Below are positions 1 to 29,400 of a stretch of DNA of 64,000 bases, one piece after another. Each line of letters begins with the position of its first letter. Positions within the stretch are counted from its first letter, which is position 1. This stretch comes from Bolinopsis microptera (Eukaryota > Ctenophora > Tentaculata > Lobata > Bolinopsidae), in contig NC_087072.1 in the NCBI RefSeq assembly GCF_026151205.1, forward strand, positions 16,073,669 to 16,137,668, given 5' to 3'. The notes beneath the pieces were generated by a model. That model worked only from the letters and a program-made list of their open reading frames with translations, searched no databases and had not been told where the DNA came from. The translations under genes and the position numbers were made by a program.

Positions 1-932
1 ACGGGTGATACTCGTAAAATATTTGTTTCAAATATTAGGACCGTCATATATCAGGACCGTCGACGAGTCCAACTCGGCGCGCGTCCTGGTAGGTTATAAA
101 CCTACCAGGATTATAACCTTGATTACTCCATGCATTGCATCGCGCGATATTTAATTATATATGATCCAAATTTGCGCGGCCCACAAAATATTTTAATATG
201 TAATCGTAAGTATATCATTAATAATATATAGCTTTGCTCATGCAAAATTGATTAATTGTTAACGATAATTACTTGTCATACGTTGTATGACCCGCCGCGC
301 ACGAAGTGCGCGGCTCCCCCTGTATCGTCGAAGACGATATAGTGAAGCGACAGTGGGGGTCACCACGTGATACAAATAATTACATAATTAACATAAATAA
401 CATAATATCATAATAAAGGTTTTCATGATCATGTTCTAACATTTTTATTTTACGTATCATGTACATACAATTGTTGCTTTAACCAAAGCCCTCTCGCTTG
501 CAGTATATAGCGCGAGACCGCCGAAACAATTAGAACGTCACCAGTCACGCAGTACGCGTCGCACAGTACCAAGTACGCGTCACGCGGTACGCGTATATAG
601 ATGGCTATGTGAAATACAATTGTGCGCTGCATGATAAATAAAATAAACATTTTACAAATATGAATAACATCATTCAAAACATAACACCTCATCAAAATGA
701 CAATGTTAAATTAGTTAGTAGTTTGATCATTGTTAATGGTCTGGCCCGGCGCGCGATACTTCGTAGCACTTTCGAGAAGAAAGCGGCGCGCGATACTTCC
801 TAGAAATTTAGACGAGTAACATCCTTAAAGTTAGCAAGTAATACACCTGTAGTTTTATAACCTACCAGGACGCGCACCGAGTTGGACTCAAATATTTTAC
901 GGAACAATTATTTTACAAGTATCACCCGTTAA
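1..932. mobile_element. TTAA-flanked TIR element (piggyBac-like MITE), copy 1
   Basis: The window opens with ACGGGTGATACTCGTAAAAT and the mirror image ATTTTACAAGTATCACCCGT closes at 930. TTAA follows at 929-932, and the leading A is probably the last base of a TTAA cut by the window edge. Sub-terminal arms also mirror each other: the GTCCTGGTAGGTTATAA region near 85-101 and its complement near 855-875. Related ends occur near 35700, 36680, 37170 and 37333, all with TTAA, which is the piggyBac target site. There is no transposase ORF, so it is non-autonomous. The family assignment rests on the target site only. Confidence 0.75.
289..370. repeat. GC-rich nested hairpin segment
   Basis: Two perfect hairpins with GAA loops lie side by side: CCGCGCAC-GAA-GTGCGCGG and TATCGTC-GAA-GACGATA. 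An outer GACCC/GGGTC pairing and a CCCCCTGT/ACAGTGGGGG pairing surround them. Composition is strongly GC-rich inside AT-rich DNA. A reverse-complement copy of the first hairpin with its GACCCGCC flank is at about 1075-1101, just outside the TTAA element. Confidence 0.6.
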
Positions 933-1101
933 GTATAATACAATAATATTTTTATCGGGCGAAATTGAAAGCCCCGACACAGCCGTTGCTCTAACCAGAG
1001 CCCTATCGCTTGCAGTATAGCGCGCAACCGCGACCGTCACGCAGTACGCCTATACACATGGCTATGTGAAATACAGCCGCGCACTCGTGCGCGGCGGGTC
1101 T
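470..1101. repeat. Duplicated unit with ATGGCTATGTGAAATAC core
   Basis: Two diverged copies of one unit lie at about 470-625 and 980-1090. Shared blocks, in order, are CCAAAGCCCT/CCAGAGCCCT, CGCTTGCAGTATA, GTCACGCAGTACGC and ATGGCTATGTGAAATAC. One copy is inside the TTAA element and one outside, so two repeat families are interleaved here. No coding capacity was seen. Confidence 0.6.
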
Positions 1102-1970
1102 AGAACGTGTGACAAACCCAATCCTAACCAACAAATAAAATGGGATGGATCCATTTGAGTGTTTACCAGTCACCTAGTATATTATATCTCGACTCAAATC
1201 TTGTTTAAAGCTATGATAGCTATACTATATAGAGCTGGAAAAGTTTGAAATTGTTAATAAATTTGTATGTTAATTATTTATCGATTAACTTACAATATTC
1301 CCTTGCATTGCAATAGTATTCATAATTTTATTGATCTGTTACTCGCTAATTCTGTTAAACTTATACATATGATGTATTAGTAAAGTTAGACCTTAATTTG
1401 AAATTTCAAACTGCAGTACAATTTGTGATTCGTAGCAGATAAAGTTTCGCCACAGTTGTACTGCTTCGAATGTACCCCCTCCGCCGACCTGATAAAATGA
1501 TTGATGATGGGTTGGGCAGCGTCTGTCACAATTGTTTCAAATTATCAAAAAAAGATCTCCTATCCGACCTCCTATCCGACCTCCGTCTGTAGTAAATTGC
1601 TTTCTCAGATTAACTTTAATAACCTCATTTGTATATGGTATGATCTGTGATAACTAAATAGTTTTTCTCCAATAGTCACTGGTATGTGGTAGATTTTTTT
1701 TCTTAAAAGTGGAAATATATAATGTTAACAGCTGTTGTGCAAAGTTTTAATTCAAGTTAGTATGTCTGATTATCGACTGCTTCATCTTGATATCAATAGT
1801 TGATAGATTAAGTGGTATATAGTTGCCTTCACGTACCAGTAGGATACGAGTAGTGATCCTGAATTTTGAAAAGGTCACTCAAACAATTAAGTGGTATCGT
1901 ATATGGACACGTTCATTGAAGTTTGAGGATATTGGTAAATATTAGTGACTCTACTGAATGGCACGATGAT
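933..1970. other. Intergenic AT-rich stretch
   Basis: Apart from the end of the duplicated unit near 980-1101 and a short CTCCTATCCGAC tandem near 1558-1582, I see no gene, RNA or ordered repeat here. Confidence 0.5.
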
Positions 1971-2736
1971 GTAAAATGTGTCACACTATGAAACTATATA
2001 AACCCTCTAACCCTAAGATAATCGTTTCATCCTCTAGATAAACTTTGTCGCATAACGATATCTTTATCAGACGATTAGATATCGCTTAAATGCGGCCGGC
2101 AGTGAGTTGTAAACTTTGTCACACTATAAAAACGTGACGGAGTTTATATGGACCCCTTGTTGCCGTGTTTGACCAAATTTTCGAATTTCCAATTCATATA
2201 ATAGCTGTATATGACTATTATCTACATATTTAGCGACTTTTTTCCTTAAATGGTAGCACCATGTAAACTCCGTCACACATTTAAGAAATTTATATGAGGG
2301 ATGTTTATGACATCCTGACAAGAAATGCCGAATAGTCTAGCATTATTTTGTGAGCTGAATGTGTTTGGAATTGTTCACATATTTCATTGTTATAGGCAAA
2401 TACAAATACAGAAGGCAGAAAAAGGTAAATTTAGTCACATAAAGTTGTATGATATCTCAACATGTGTGAAATTGAGTAAATATTAGTATACCAACTTAAA
2501 CACCCTATATTACGTATTATGGATCAATTAGCAATATTTCAACCATACGCCGGTCATATAAATTATTATATGGAAGTGATATGTTAACATTGGATAAATT
2601 TCAACACCTGAACAGGGTACAAATTTGTAAATTTCGTCACAAAAAAAAATCATAATTTTATTTGCTCCGTGTTGGCAAAATAACTAATTTATCGACAAAG
2701 TGATGGTGATAAAGTAACATTATATACTAATTGAGG

Positions 2737-3710
2737 TATGATTCTTCAAAATAGGGGCAAGAAATGTAAATTTCGTCACATCAGCCATTGCATTAGTTAG
2801 ATAGATTTTCTTTCATATCAACTGCCCTTATTATAGTTGGAATGGATTTATACAGGAATAATTGAAACCCATGCCCATTTTTCATCAAATTGTAATTATA
2901 CTGTTGGGGCAGGAAAAGTAAATTTCGTCACATTTCGGTAAATTAGTGATATCAAACTCAGCATTGTTAAACTTGGGTTCTGATTTGCTGAAAAATAACC
3001 TACCAATAATTCCTGGAAGAATATTGAATTCTAATCGGGGTATGGTTCTTCAAAATAGGGTCAAGAAATGTAAATTTCGTCACATACGTCATTGTAAAAT
3101 GTAGATACATTTTCTTTCACATCAATAGTCCTAATTATAGTTTGAAATGATTAATTCAGAGATAAAGGAAATATAGAAACCCATGCCCATTTTTTATAAC
3201 ATTGAAATTATACTTTTGGGGCAGGAAAAGTGAATTTCGTCACATTTCGGTAACTTAGTATAATTAAACTCAGAATTGTCAAACTTGAGTTCTGATGATC
3301 TGCTGAATAATAACCTACTAATAATTCCTGGAAGAATATTGAATTCTAATCGGGGTATGGTTCTTCAAAATAGGGTCAAGAAATGCAAATTTTGTCACAT
3401 ACGTCATTGTAAAATTTAGATACACTTTCTTTCACATCAACAGTCCTAATTATAGTTTGAAATGATTAATTCAGAGATAAGGAAATATAGAAACTCATGC
3501 CCATTTTTCATCACATTGAAATTATACTGTTGGGGCAGGAAAAGTGAATTTCGTCACATTTCGGTAACTTAGTAAAATTAAACTCAGAATTGTTAAACTT
3601 GAGTTCTGATTTGCTGAATAATAAACTACTAATAATTCCTGGAAGAATATTGAATTCTAATCGAGGCATGTTTCTTCAAAATAGGGTCAAGAAATGTAAA
3701 TTTCGTCACA
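2737..3710. repeat. ~311-bp tandem dimers (three copies)
   Basis: The phrase TTCTTCAAAATAGGG(T/G)CAAG recurs near 2741, 3049, 3361 and 3673, giving units of about 307-313 bp. Each unit holds two box-bearing half-units: one begins GGGTCAAGAAATG and the other GGGGCAGGAAAAG. Copies are clearly diverged, so this is an aged array. Confidence 0.8.
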
Positions 3711-3767
3711 TCAGCCATTGCATTAGTTAGATAGATTTTCTTTCATATCAACTGCCCTTATTATTAT

Positions 3768-5062
3768 TGTGACAATTTTTACATCAACTGCCCTTAACTT
3801 GAATCAGCTCTATCCGTGCATCGTCCTTATATACAGTTTTCCCGCCTTCCAAACCTAAATCAGATATAAATGATTTCGGCAATTCACCCAAAATTTTAAA
3901 TTCCATATAATGTGACAGAATTTACATCATTTCCCAATAAGTGCATGTATTTTCTAACTTTTCAAAACAACATATTTTAGGGCTATGATTGGTAGAAGAA
4001 CCATCAAATAATGAGTTGAAAGGGTTTTGAGGACACCTCACAGTAGAAAAGAGGTATCGTATTCTGAGTGTGACAAAGTTTACGAAATATTGCCTTAAAA
4101 CCGTTTGATCCCTGCCCTTTAGCCAAATGTTGTATCATAATTGTTAGAATGACCTAATCTACTATATTTTAAACCAAAAAATGCTAATTGGGCAGCTATG
4201 GTTAACACAGTCACAAAAATGTGACATTTTTTACATTATAGTGCCTAAAAACAATAAATTGTATTTCTGAGCCGTGTATATGGAAGTATGGGTCACGTGG
4301 CTAATGTCCAGAACTTCTGAACACGCTATTTTTTTTGGTTTACCAATATCCTTAAACTTCAACATGAACGTGTCCATTTACGATTTCGTATCATTTTGTG
4401 ACGATGTTTACATCAACTGCCCTATATACTTCAATCAACTGTATCTGTGTATCGTCCTCATATAGAGTTTTCCCGCCTTCCAAACCAAAATCAGATATAA
4501 ATGATTTCGGAAATTCACCCAGAATTTCAAATTCCATATAATGTGACAGAATTTACATCATTTCCCAATAGCCAAGTGCATGTATTTGTTAACTTTTCAA
4601 AACAACATATTTTAGGGCTATGATTGGCAGAAAAACTATCAAATAATGAGTTGAAAGGGTTTTGAGGACACCTCACAGTAGAAAAGAGGTCTCGTATTCT
4701 GAGTGTGACAAAGTTTACGAAATGTTGCCTTAAAGCCGTTCGATCACTGCCCTTTAGGCCTACATTGTCTCATAATTGTTAGATTGACCTAATCTACTAT
4801 ATTTTAGACCAAAAAATGCTAATTGGGCAGCTATGGTAAACAATGTCACAAAAATGTGACATTTTTTACATAATAGTGCCTAAAAGCAATACATTTTATT
4901 TTTGAGCAGTGCATATGGGAGTATGGGTCACGTGGCTAATGTTTAGAACTTATGAACACGCTAGATTAATATATGTTAAAATTAAGCCACTATCGTCAAA
5001 AACGCTGTTTTAGAAATTTACCAATTTCCTCAAACTTCAATGAACGTGTCCATATAGTTCTC
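3768..5062. repeat. 629-bp tandem unit (about two copies), inverted relative to the dimers
   Basis: TGTGACRATKTTTACATCAA begins the unit at 3768 and again at 4397. Each unit carries four boxes in the GTGAC-N4-TTTAC orientation. Near 4201-4234 and 4836-4869 two boxes face each other as GTCAC-AAAAAT-GTGAC. The second copy decays after about 5060. Confidence 0.8.
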
Positions 5063-6787
5063 TCCTTGATATGCGAAGAAGCTGTTGCAGCTAATACCTT
5101 TCGTGTTGCCCACGGGGACATGAAGAATAATTATGTACAGAAAGCAAAATTAATGATAAAAGCTCAGTTCATAATTGCATTGATCACAATTGAATTAACT
5201 AAAAATTCGGATCAGCGGAAGGGACCCTTACTGGTCATTGTAAATACAAGTTACAACTACCTGTAACATTAATGTGTCAGATCAATCGGACGAATTTGGC
5301 ATTTGCATTTCCGAGGACTATCATAATATTGTAGATGTTACAAAACATTTGAACTACTTCTGGACAGGGAAAATGAAACTTCCACCAATTGTCAAACCTA
5401 TTTTACACAGATTTTCCGTTCACAACCCCCTACAAGTAAGTAAGTAAGTAAGTAAGTACAAAGAAGGTGTAATATTCTTATTGACCAAAATGTGTCTTCC
5501 AAATCTATGGATTGGTAAAATTACATAATGGTGGCATACAGTTTTTTTAAATCTTGGGAAAAGACTTTGAGGGTGTGAAAGTTACTCTGATATATCATGT
5601 ATTTTTGGACACTGATTTGGAATCACCGCATGACGTAGGATAAAAATACCTCCCTGAGGAATAATTGGCAAAGAATTGTTTTGGTCTAGTAAAACACAAA
5701 TCGGATTGTGTATGGTAAGGGTTGTGGTTAATGTTGTGGTGAGCCATATATTGTTGGCACAGTTCCCCTTAAGAGTATACCCTCTAGGCATATTGTTGGG
5801 AAATCTCTTAAAAAATAAACTGCATAAAAATAACATTATTCATTAATATGCATCTGAGTGCATCGGATGGAATGCCAGTTAAATTTGCATTTATAATCGG
5901 TAAAGCAATGGGACATTTTACACAGCTTAAGTAACTTTAAAGTGTGGTCTGGCACACAAGTCACTAACAGGCTGGTAATATTTCTGGTGGATTCACTGAA
6001 ATTGAAGGAGAGTAAGAAAGGGCATTGAAATTAACCCTTCATCTTAGTTCAATGCCATAGGAGCTGTTCCATTAAAAATTTGTTGATTGCATTTTTCTCG
6101 GAGACAAAAAAATTGTTGCAAATTTGGGTTTCATCTTGTTATATATTTTATTGTAACTTTGAGTTTAATTTGAGCATAATTTGTCGTTGTGTTATCAATT
6201 AATCGTTGATTAAAATTTTTGATGGATTGATTTTAAATTTTTTAGTATTATTCTTTACAATGCTTCAAGATACAGGTTAGAGATGCTAGAAACTAAATCC
6301 CTAATCTGAAGTTTTAAGCAAATAGTCAGTTTTAATTCCCTTATTGTCCAAATCTTTTCCCTCTATGGACAGTAAGATACTGTTATGCCAATTCTAGGTA
6401 CTCCATGATTAAACATGAAGTTGTTATATAGCATTTCATTTTTGAGGAAACCGTATCTATTACTCAATAATTAATTTTTTTAAATGTTCGGCTCAGGTCA
6501 ACCCCCACACTTCAAATAGTGATTAAGATTCAATAAGACATGTTCCGTTGATGACTAGCCTAAGATTAATCCATTGTTTATTCTAGGTTAAGATATGGCA
6601 ATAACTGAGGTACACAGGATTTCTCCACTTATACTATTAATATTATGTGAGTAATAAAATAATTTTCGATTATTGTTAAACCAATTTACTGACATTATTT
6701 GACGACTATCTTTTCGTGAAATCAGAACATTTTTGCAACACGTACATTTTACTTTGAATATTGATATTGAATTGATCTTTTCCACAG
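5063..6787. other. Unassigned region upstream of the first recognised receptor exon
   Basis: It contains a (GTAA)n microsatellite at about 5435-5459. ORFs of 97 aa (4973-5266, +) and 84 aa (5582-5836, -) show no recognisable domain. The missing 5' exon(s) of the PLXDC-like gene could lie here, but I found no convincing signal-peptide exon. Confidence 0.4.
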
Positions 6788-23916
<17,129 letters not shown>

Positions 23917-24396
23917 TATCATGATAGGGACTAGAATGTTCTAAAATTTTCTGCCGATCTATATAAGATATAGGATGAGATGTATGATTATCCTGTGAGA
24001 AGAGTAAAGAAGTAGGTGAAATGTATGAAGATGAGGTAGGATGTGACGAGAAAGAAGAGGATGATGGATTTATCTGTGGTATGAGGTGACGAAATATTGA
24101 GACAACAAACTGAAGCGAGACGTGTGTCAATATTCGAGCCGATTGAGATAATTTAACACTAAATGACTGATGATTTATGCAATCTGATTTATTTCGTTTG
24201 ATACATAATTTATTTTTATATGTCTTATTCTGCACAATTTTTTACTGCACATGATGAACCATTTATTTTCTTATGTATACATTCATCCTTGAATTTTACC
24301 GCAAGACTACAATGACGAATATTTTTTCTTTTCTTCGAGTTTCTTCGTTACGATGCTATTGTTGAAGAGGACTACATTTATCTAACTATTGAGTTA

Positions 24397-24546
24397 GGGG
24401 CCAACATAATATTACGTAATCACTGAGGGGAGGAGGATGGTTCTGAATGATTACGCTAATGTAATTTATTCACTACAGGTATGTTGTTTGTAGCTACAAC
24501 GGGGTCTAAAAATGGCCAAAAAGTGATTACGTAATATGTGAACGAG
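24397..24546. mobile_element. Degenerate MITE with ATATTACGTAATCAC ends
   Basis: The left part carries ATATTACGTAATCAC and the right part GTGATTACGTAATATGTGAACGA, in inverted orientation. A better-preserved relative is at 43350-43519. The outer GGGGTCGTTC end is decayed on the left. Confidence 0.65.
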
Positions 24547-25152
24547 TATAACTATAATAGAGATGGAGCATACTAAATCTGGGCTGCACAAGTTAGCAGA
24601 CTTACTGTAGTCCTCGAATAAAACCAGGGCACATTCTTGCAAGTAAAGTAACGTCTCGCTTGTAAACCTACAATGTGGTTTGGGAGGTTGACATTATAGT
24701 GGTCCTGCAATTTTTATAACAGTGTGTTCAAATATATGATATATTGTTTGACCACATGACGTGACGATAAAAAACTCGAGTAAGTTTATGATGATGATGA
24801 TATGTTTATTCTTTTTATTATTGTCTTTTACCGTCCTGATGTAATAACACACATGTAAATGGATAAATGTATCATACCGCAACACAGAGAGTTTTATTTA
24901 CTCCCACCTACAAAAGGGTCGAGTGTATGAAATTGTGGGCTGTGGATAAGAACAGCTGCACTGGCTTTGTTGTGAAATGTTCCTGTGAACTGGCAATTCG
25001 TTATGGGAGTTAACTAATTACAAATTATTTTGACATACACCGAATCACAGAATGTTAAGTCATTGAAAGTCTTTTTAATATCTCCTTTTTATGCTTGCAG
25101 CTGCATTTTGATGGTTCATGGCACTGCGCGGAATTATAATTAGGAAGATTAT

Positions 25153-25510
25153 GGGCCATCTACTTAGGACGTCCGCCAAAATCGCAGATTTTCAGACCAC
25201 CCCTCCCACTGTCCAGGTGTGTCCGAATTTTCAAAACCTCCCCCGGACGTCCGGATTTCCAGCTAATAAAACCAACTCAAATTCATTGTTAATAAAATGT
25301 GTAGTTACTTAAAATAGACAATAATACATTTAGTGTCGAACAATTTCAGTACAGTTACATTTAAGTACTTGTTCAAAATACAGGGATCTAAACTTACAGA
25401 GTAATTAGTGTCAAAGAGTTGAAATAAATGGGACTTTTTCGTTAATTCTGCCAAAACGTCCGGATTTGTCCGAAATTCCAATTTGCCGGACGTCCTAAGT
25501 AGATGGCCCC
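25153..25510. mobile_element. PIF/Harbinger-like MITE (GGGGCCATCTACTTAGGACG family)
   Basis: Ends GGGCCATCTACTTAGGACGT and ACGTCCTAAGTAGATGGCCCC are inverted. Direct TTA lies just outside both ends, allowing one changed outer base on the left. Internal GGACGTCCGGATTTCCAGCT is shared with 36116-36422. A 3-bp TWA target site is typical of PIF/Harbinger. There is no transposase. Confidence 0.75.
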
Positions 25511-26495
25511 TTAGTAAGTTTCGATCCCTACCTAGGCTATACCTGGGCTATACAGATGGTATGATTTATGAAGGTGGTCATGAACGATACACTCCATCAT
25601 AACGATTACAATTCATGCAGCAGCAACAAGCCCACCAGAAAAGAGGAGTCCTGGTAACTGGCATGTTCAGGCCAATTTCATATTACTTTCATGCACATCA
25701 CTATGGGTCCTGTAAATAACTATTAACTGGATTTTCGACACGCTGGCCCCCACTGAGATGTACACAAGTTATGGGACCTGCCCCAAAATCATGATAAAAT
25801 CCGGCTGGTTGGAACGCGCGAACTTGAAATTGTGATAAAATTTTGCCAACGCTTCCAAAACAAAGATTAATTAAGGAAGCGCGCGCCGTAAACCATGCTT
25901 TCTCGCGCGGCCAGTTCAGTATGCAAGACGATGTGAATATTTAGCTGGAATGATGCCAGATTCAGTTACAGAATGTCTGATGCTTGCTTGTTATGTTGCA
26001 AGGGCGTGTTCATGATTGTCCTACAACAAGCAACACAAGGATTTTTCATTTCATGACATGTGACGCCAGGCTATTTTCCTGAATTACTTTTGATCGAAAC
26101 AAATCGACAATTGATACAATAATTGTTTTGTCACAATGGAGAATTTAAAACAAGTTAACAAGAAAATTTAGCTAAGAAATGTCTCATTATCAAAATATCA
26201 CTTCAATTGTATCCAAAACACACACGTCTAATTTGGCAAGTATCGGAAACTTTGGCCTATTTAAATCACGTACAAGATTCATAAATACAATGTATTGTAA
26301 TGAGGAACGTTGTCATGAGTTTAAAGAAAATCAGCAGTCAAATGAAGTATCCACGAAATTTTTGTTCAAATATTAATCATGTGAAATTTAGGATAGGCGT
26401 ACGTTCAATTCGGATAGATATCACTATAAGTTATTTCACTTCTTGAAAAAAGAATCTATCATATATTCAAATTTCTCCGATACTGAATTTCACTT

Positions 26496-29400
26496 TCAGT
26501 CGTACGCGTAATCCCCTGCGTACTCCCCGTGGGTATTAACGTACGTGCCACTATGTGATCTCTGCCGCTCCATTTCAATTTCAAAATCTAGTGTGCTGTC
26601 CCTGCGCAAGAAGCTATCCAGATCGCGATCGGCCGAAGTAGACATACTAGAGCTAACGTAAATAGGTCCCGAACCACCCTCTTCAACTTCTTCTATCCTC
26701 CTCTGATAGTCGCTCTCTGTGCGTGGGATACTCTCACAGAAGCTGGAACCGATGGTTGAGCCCTGGGAGTCCAGGCGAGTAGTGTGGCTGAAGGAGTCTA
26801 ATCTGTCGCTGCCTACGATACCACATGTACTGCTGGCTATGGAGTAATTTCGGGTGTTGCAGACTTCAGCTTCTTTCCGACCTGGAGAAGAACCAGTTTT
26901 CATGTTGTTTTATGGTAAACAATCTTAAACTAAGATCAAACCAAATTGGATCGTTTAATCAATATTTATATATCTTAAAATTGCATTGCCATAAATGCAT
27001 TGAAAATATCATTCATTATGTCTCCCAAACCTGTGTTGATGGGACAGTAGTAAGGGGTAGACATGGCTGCGGGGGGTACGACATCAGTCATACTGTCCTG
27101 TTTGTCAGGTCTGTCAGGTACTCTGGAGGATATGGACCCGAGTGAGGGCCGGCATGTGTACCTCAGCGACTGACTGCTCAGAGGTGCGTTAGCTGAAGGA
27201 AGAAGTAGTGTTATTGATAGAGAAATAGTTCAGTATGATGTTATCTATAATATTTGTCTGTGAGCATTCTGACATTGTTGCCGATGTTCTGTTAAACAAA
27301 CCGTTCAGAAGACAGGGGTGCAATATCTCAATGTAATGGAGAATGTCGAAAGGTTACGGTTACTTTCATGTAACAACTACAACGTTTTGAGTTCTTTGCT
27401 AATACTGTTATAAACTTAATTAACACAGAAATACGTGTACATTTGCAATTAACATCATAACTTCCAGGATGATAATGCAGCAATATCATGCTAGGTTATT
27501 CTCGCATTGGGCTACTCAAATTTAAGTTTAAGAATAATACACATGATAGGACAGTCGCTGTAAGGTGTAAGATATAGCTTATAGTTGATCTATGAGAGCA
27601 ATGTATTCTGTACGGAAAGCACCGTAGAACAAAATCTTGGCAATATAAGTACTTCTGGACCACCCTGTATAACTACATGCAAATTCGAACATGACGGCCC
27701 TTTCCCATCTTCACGGTTAATGATCATGTTAGATGGAAATTTTCCACAGAAGCTATGTGTTATTACGAAAAACTCAATCACAACTGCAGGTACATCAACC
27801 TACATAATATATCATGCTGCAACATAAACCATGCAAAAGTCACGACCATGCTAAGCCACAACAATGCTTTGAGTGAACCATGCGAGTAATCTCACTGATA
27901 AAGTATCAGTACCGCTTTCAGTTTCAGGTTCTTCTTCGATCTCTTCAAATACTTGTGAAGCTCGGTCGATGAAGCTCGGTGAAGTTCGGTCCGCCACTAT
28001 TTTTGGTTTTCGTATCACAACTGCACAAAAATCACAAAATATTAAAAAGCAAGATATCTGCATACGAATCAGACAATAAAAAACAAGTTAGGCCGGAAAA
28101 CAAAGGAGAGACCTATTAATAGCATAATTATCTGGGCACGTTGGAAATGGTAGCACAGACCGAAATAAAATAGTGGAATTTACGTTATATTATATATATT
28201 ATCTAAGAAGAATCTCCGAACATGCAAGGACCTACGATAAGTGTCCTCAGATTTCCCGAAGTATAAACCAGGTTCAAATTCGCAGAGGGACTGACGAGCA
28301 GGACGACTAGCAGCACTATCATTCCGTCCACGATTACCAATTTGATCCTCCGATTGTGCCCTTTTGAAGCTAGTGTACTTCTTGTGCTCAAACTTGTAGG
28401 TAAATGTAGGGGAGGGTGTGGGGGAGTCTTGTGCAACCGGGGAGAGTAAGGGAGAGGAGGGCATTTCAGGCTGGAGGCTGTACCGGGCTTTAGCACCACG
28501 GTTTTTCAGGTATTCGCTAGGTAGGTCTATCATGGGCAGGAAAAGGAGATGTTTTAAGTTTAAAGAATATCCAAGGGATGCGATATTCTCAGGATAAGAA
28601 ACGATATACATATTATTGATGAAGATTAATGATTAGAATTTTTTAACGACTCAATAGCTATAAAAAAATCTATAGATCTGTTAGTAGACAGATAAAGTTT
28701 AAAATTACATTTTCTCTCCGGGCCGGGTCGAAGAAGGACCGGACTGTTTCTTTGCTGGGGGCTGGGAGTGGGTGATCTCAAGAGCTCATCAATCATGTCA
28801 TCACTGTCATAACACTCACTGGGCATTCTAATACGGTGATTTGGATTGACTCTATGCATAACTGGCGTCTTCTGGAGTGACATGGTGCTCACCGGCAACG
28901 CTGTAAAAATAGAGTTGAGGATTAATTTTTTTCACTTACGCCTACGGCGAATCAAATCATCCCTATCATCGAACTTTCCCACCATAAAGACAATCATGAT
29001 TAAATTCTGAACGAAGGAAAATTCTGTAACTATACATGCCACAACGATATTACGAAAACATACTTATATGGTATATAAGGCACCCCACCCCAGAGGGAGC
29101 ACGATCGCCTCCCTGCACCCCCGGTACACTTACTCAAACTTAATCCCACTGATCCAAGCGGTCGACTCTCCTCGTATGAGTACGCTTCTCGGCACCCTAT
29201 GTTGTTTTTGTCCGCGTTAGCACAGCAGCTCCATTTATCTCTCTTGTAGTGGCCCGGGTGGTACTGTGACTGCATCCGGTGATCGTTATACGCCGAACAA
29301 ACTGCAACAAAATGTGACATTTATTGATATGACACGTACCTTATGATCGTGTAACAGACGTATATGCATATATTTTCATAGCATGCACCGCACCCTTACT

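Larger units (their letters stand above)
1971..5062. repeat. Satellite-like array of ~155-bp monomers with a conserved 14-bp box
   Basis: A box GTAAA-N4-GTCAC recurs exactly at 1971, 2109, 2263, 2425, 2627, 2766, 2918, 3070, 3696 and 4836. Its reverse complement GTGAC-N4-TTTAC occurs at 3769, 3912, 4070, 4221, 4398, 4543, 4705 and 4856. One-base variants are at 2038, 2134, 3230, 3385, 3544 and 4201. Most neighbouring boxes are 139-162 bp apart. Monomers share a GGGCA(A/G)GAAA-type lead-in before the box. They form ~311-bp dimers (about 2737-3710) and a 629-bp unit present nearly twice (3768-4396 and 4397-5062). ORFs in this region show no domain and follow the repeat. Confidence 0.8.
23917..26495. 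other. Intergenic region between convergent genes
   Basis: It separates the 3' ends of the PLXDC-like gene (+) and the PH/Btk gene (-). It holds two MITE copies (24397-24546 and 25153-25510) and a possible receptor poly(A) signal AATAAA at 24617-24622. No further coding region could be supported. Confidence 0.6.

Noticed and set aside
60-100. Hammerhead ribozyme in the TTAA element (CGACGAGTCC stretch)
   Set aside because: The sequence recalls a CUGANGAG-stem core, but the GAAA half of the catalytic core is absent.
4973-5266. 97-aa plus-strand ORF
   Set aside because: It starts within the decayed satellite, shows no domain, signal peptide or homologous motif, and has no usable donor phase to join the receptor gene.
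27590-27781. Candidate extra exon of the PH/Btk gene (minus strand)
   Set aside because: In the phase left by the strong exon 7 donor it meets an immediate TGA, and the acceptor is weak; it may be an old transposon piece.
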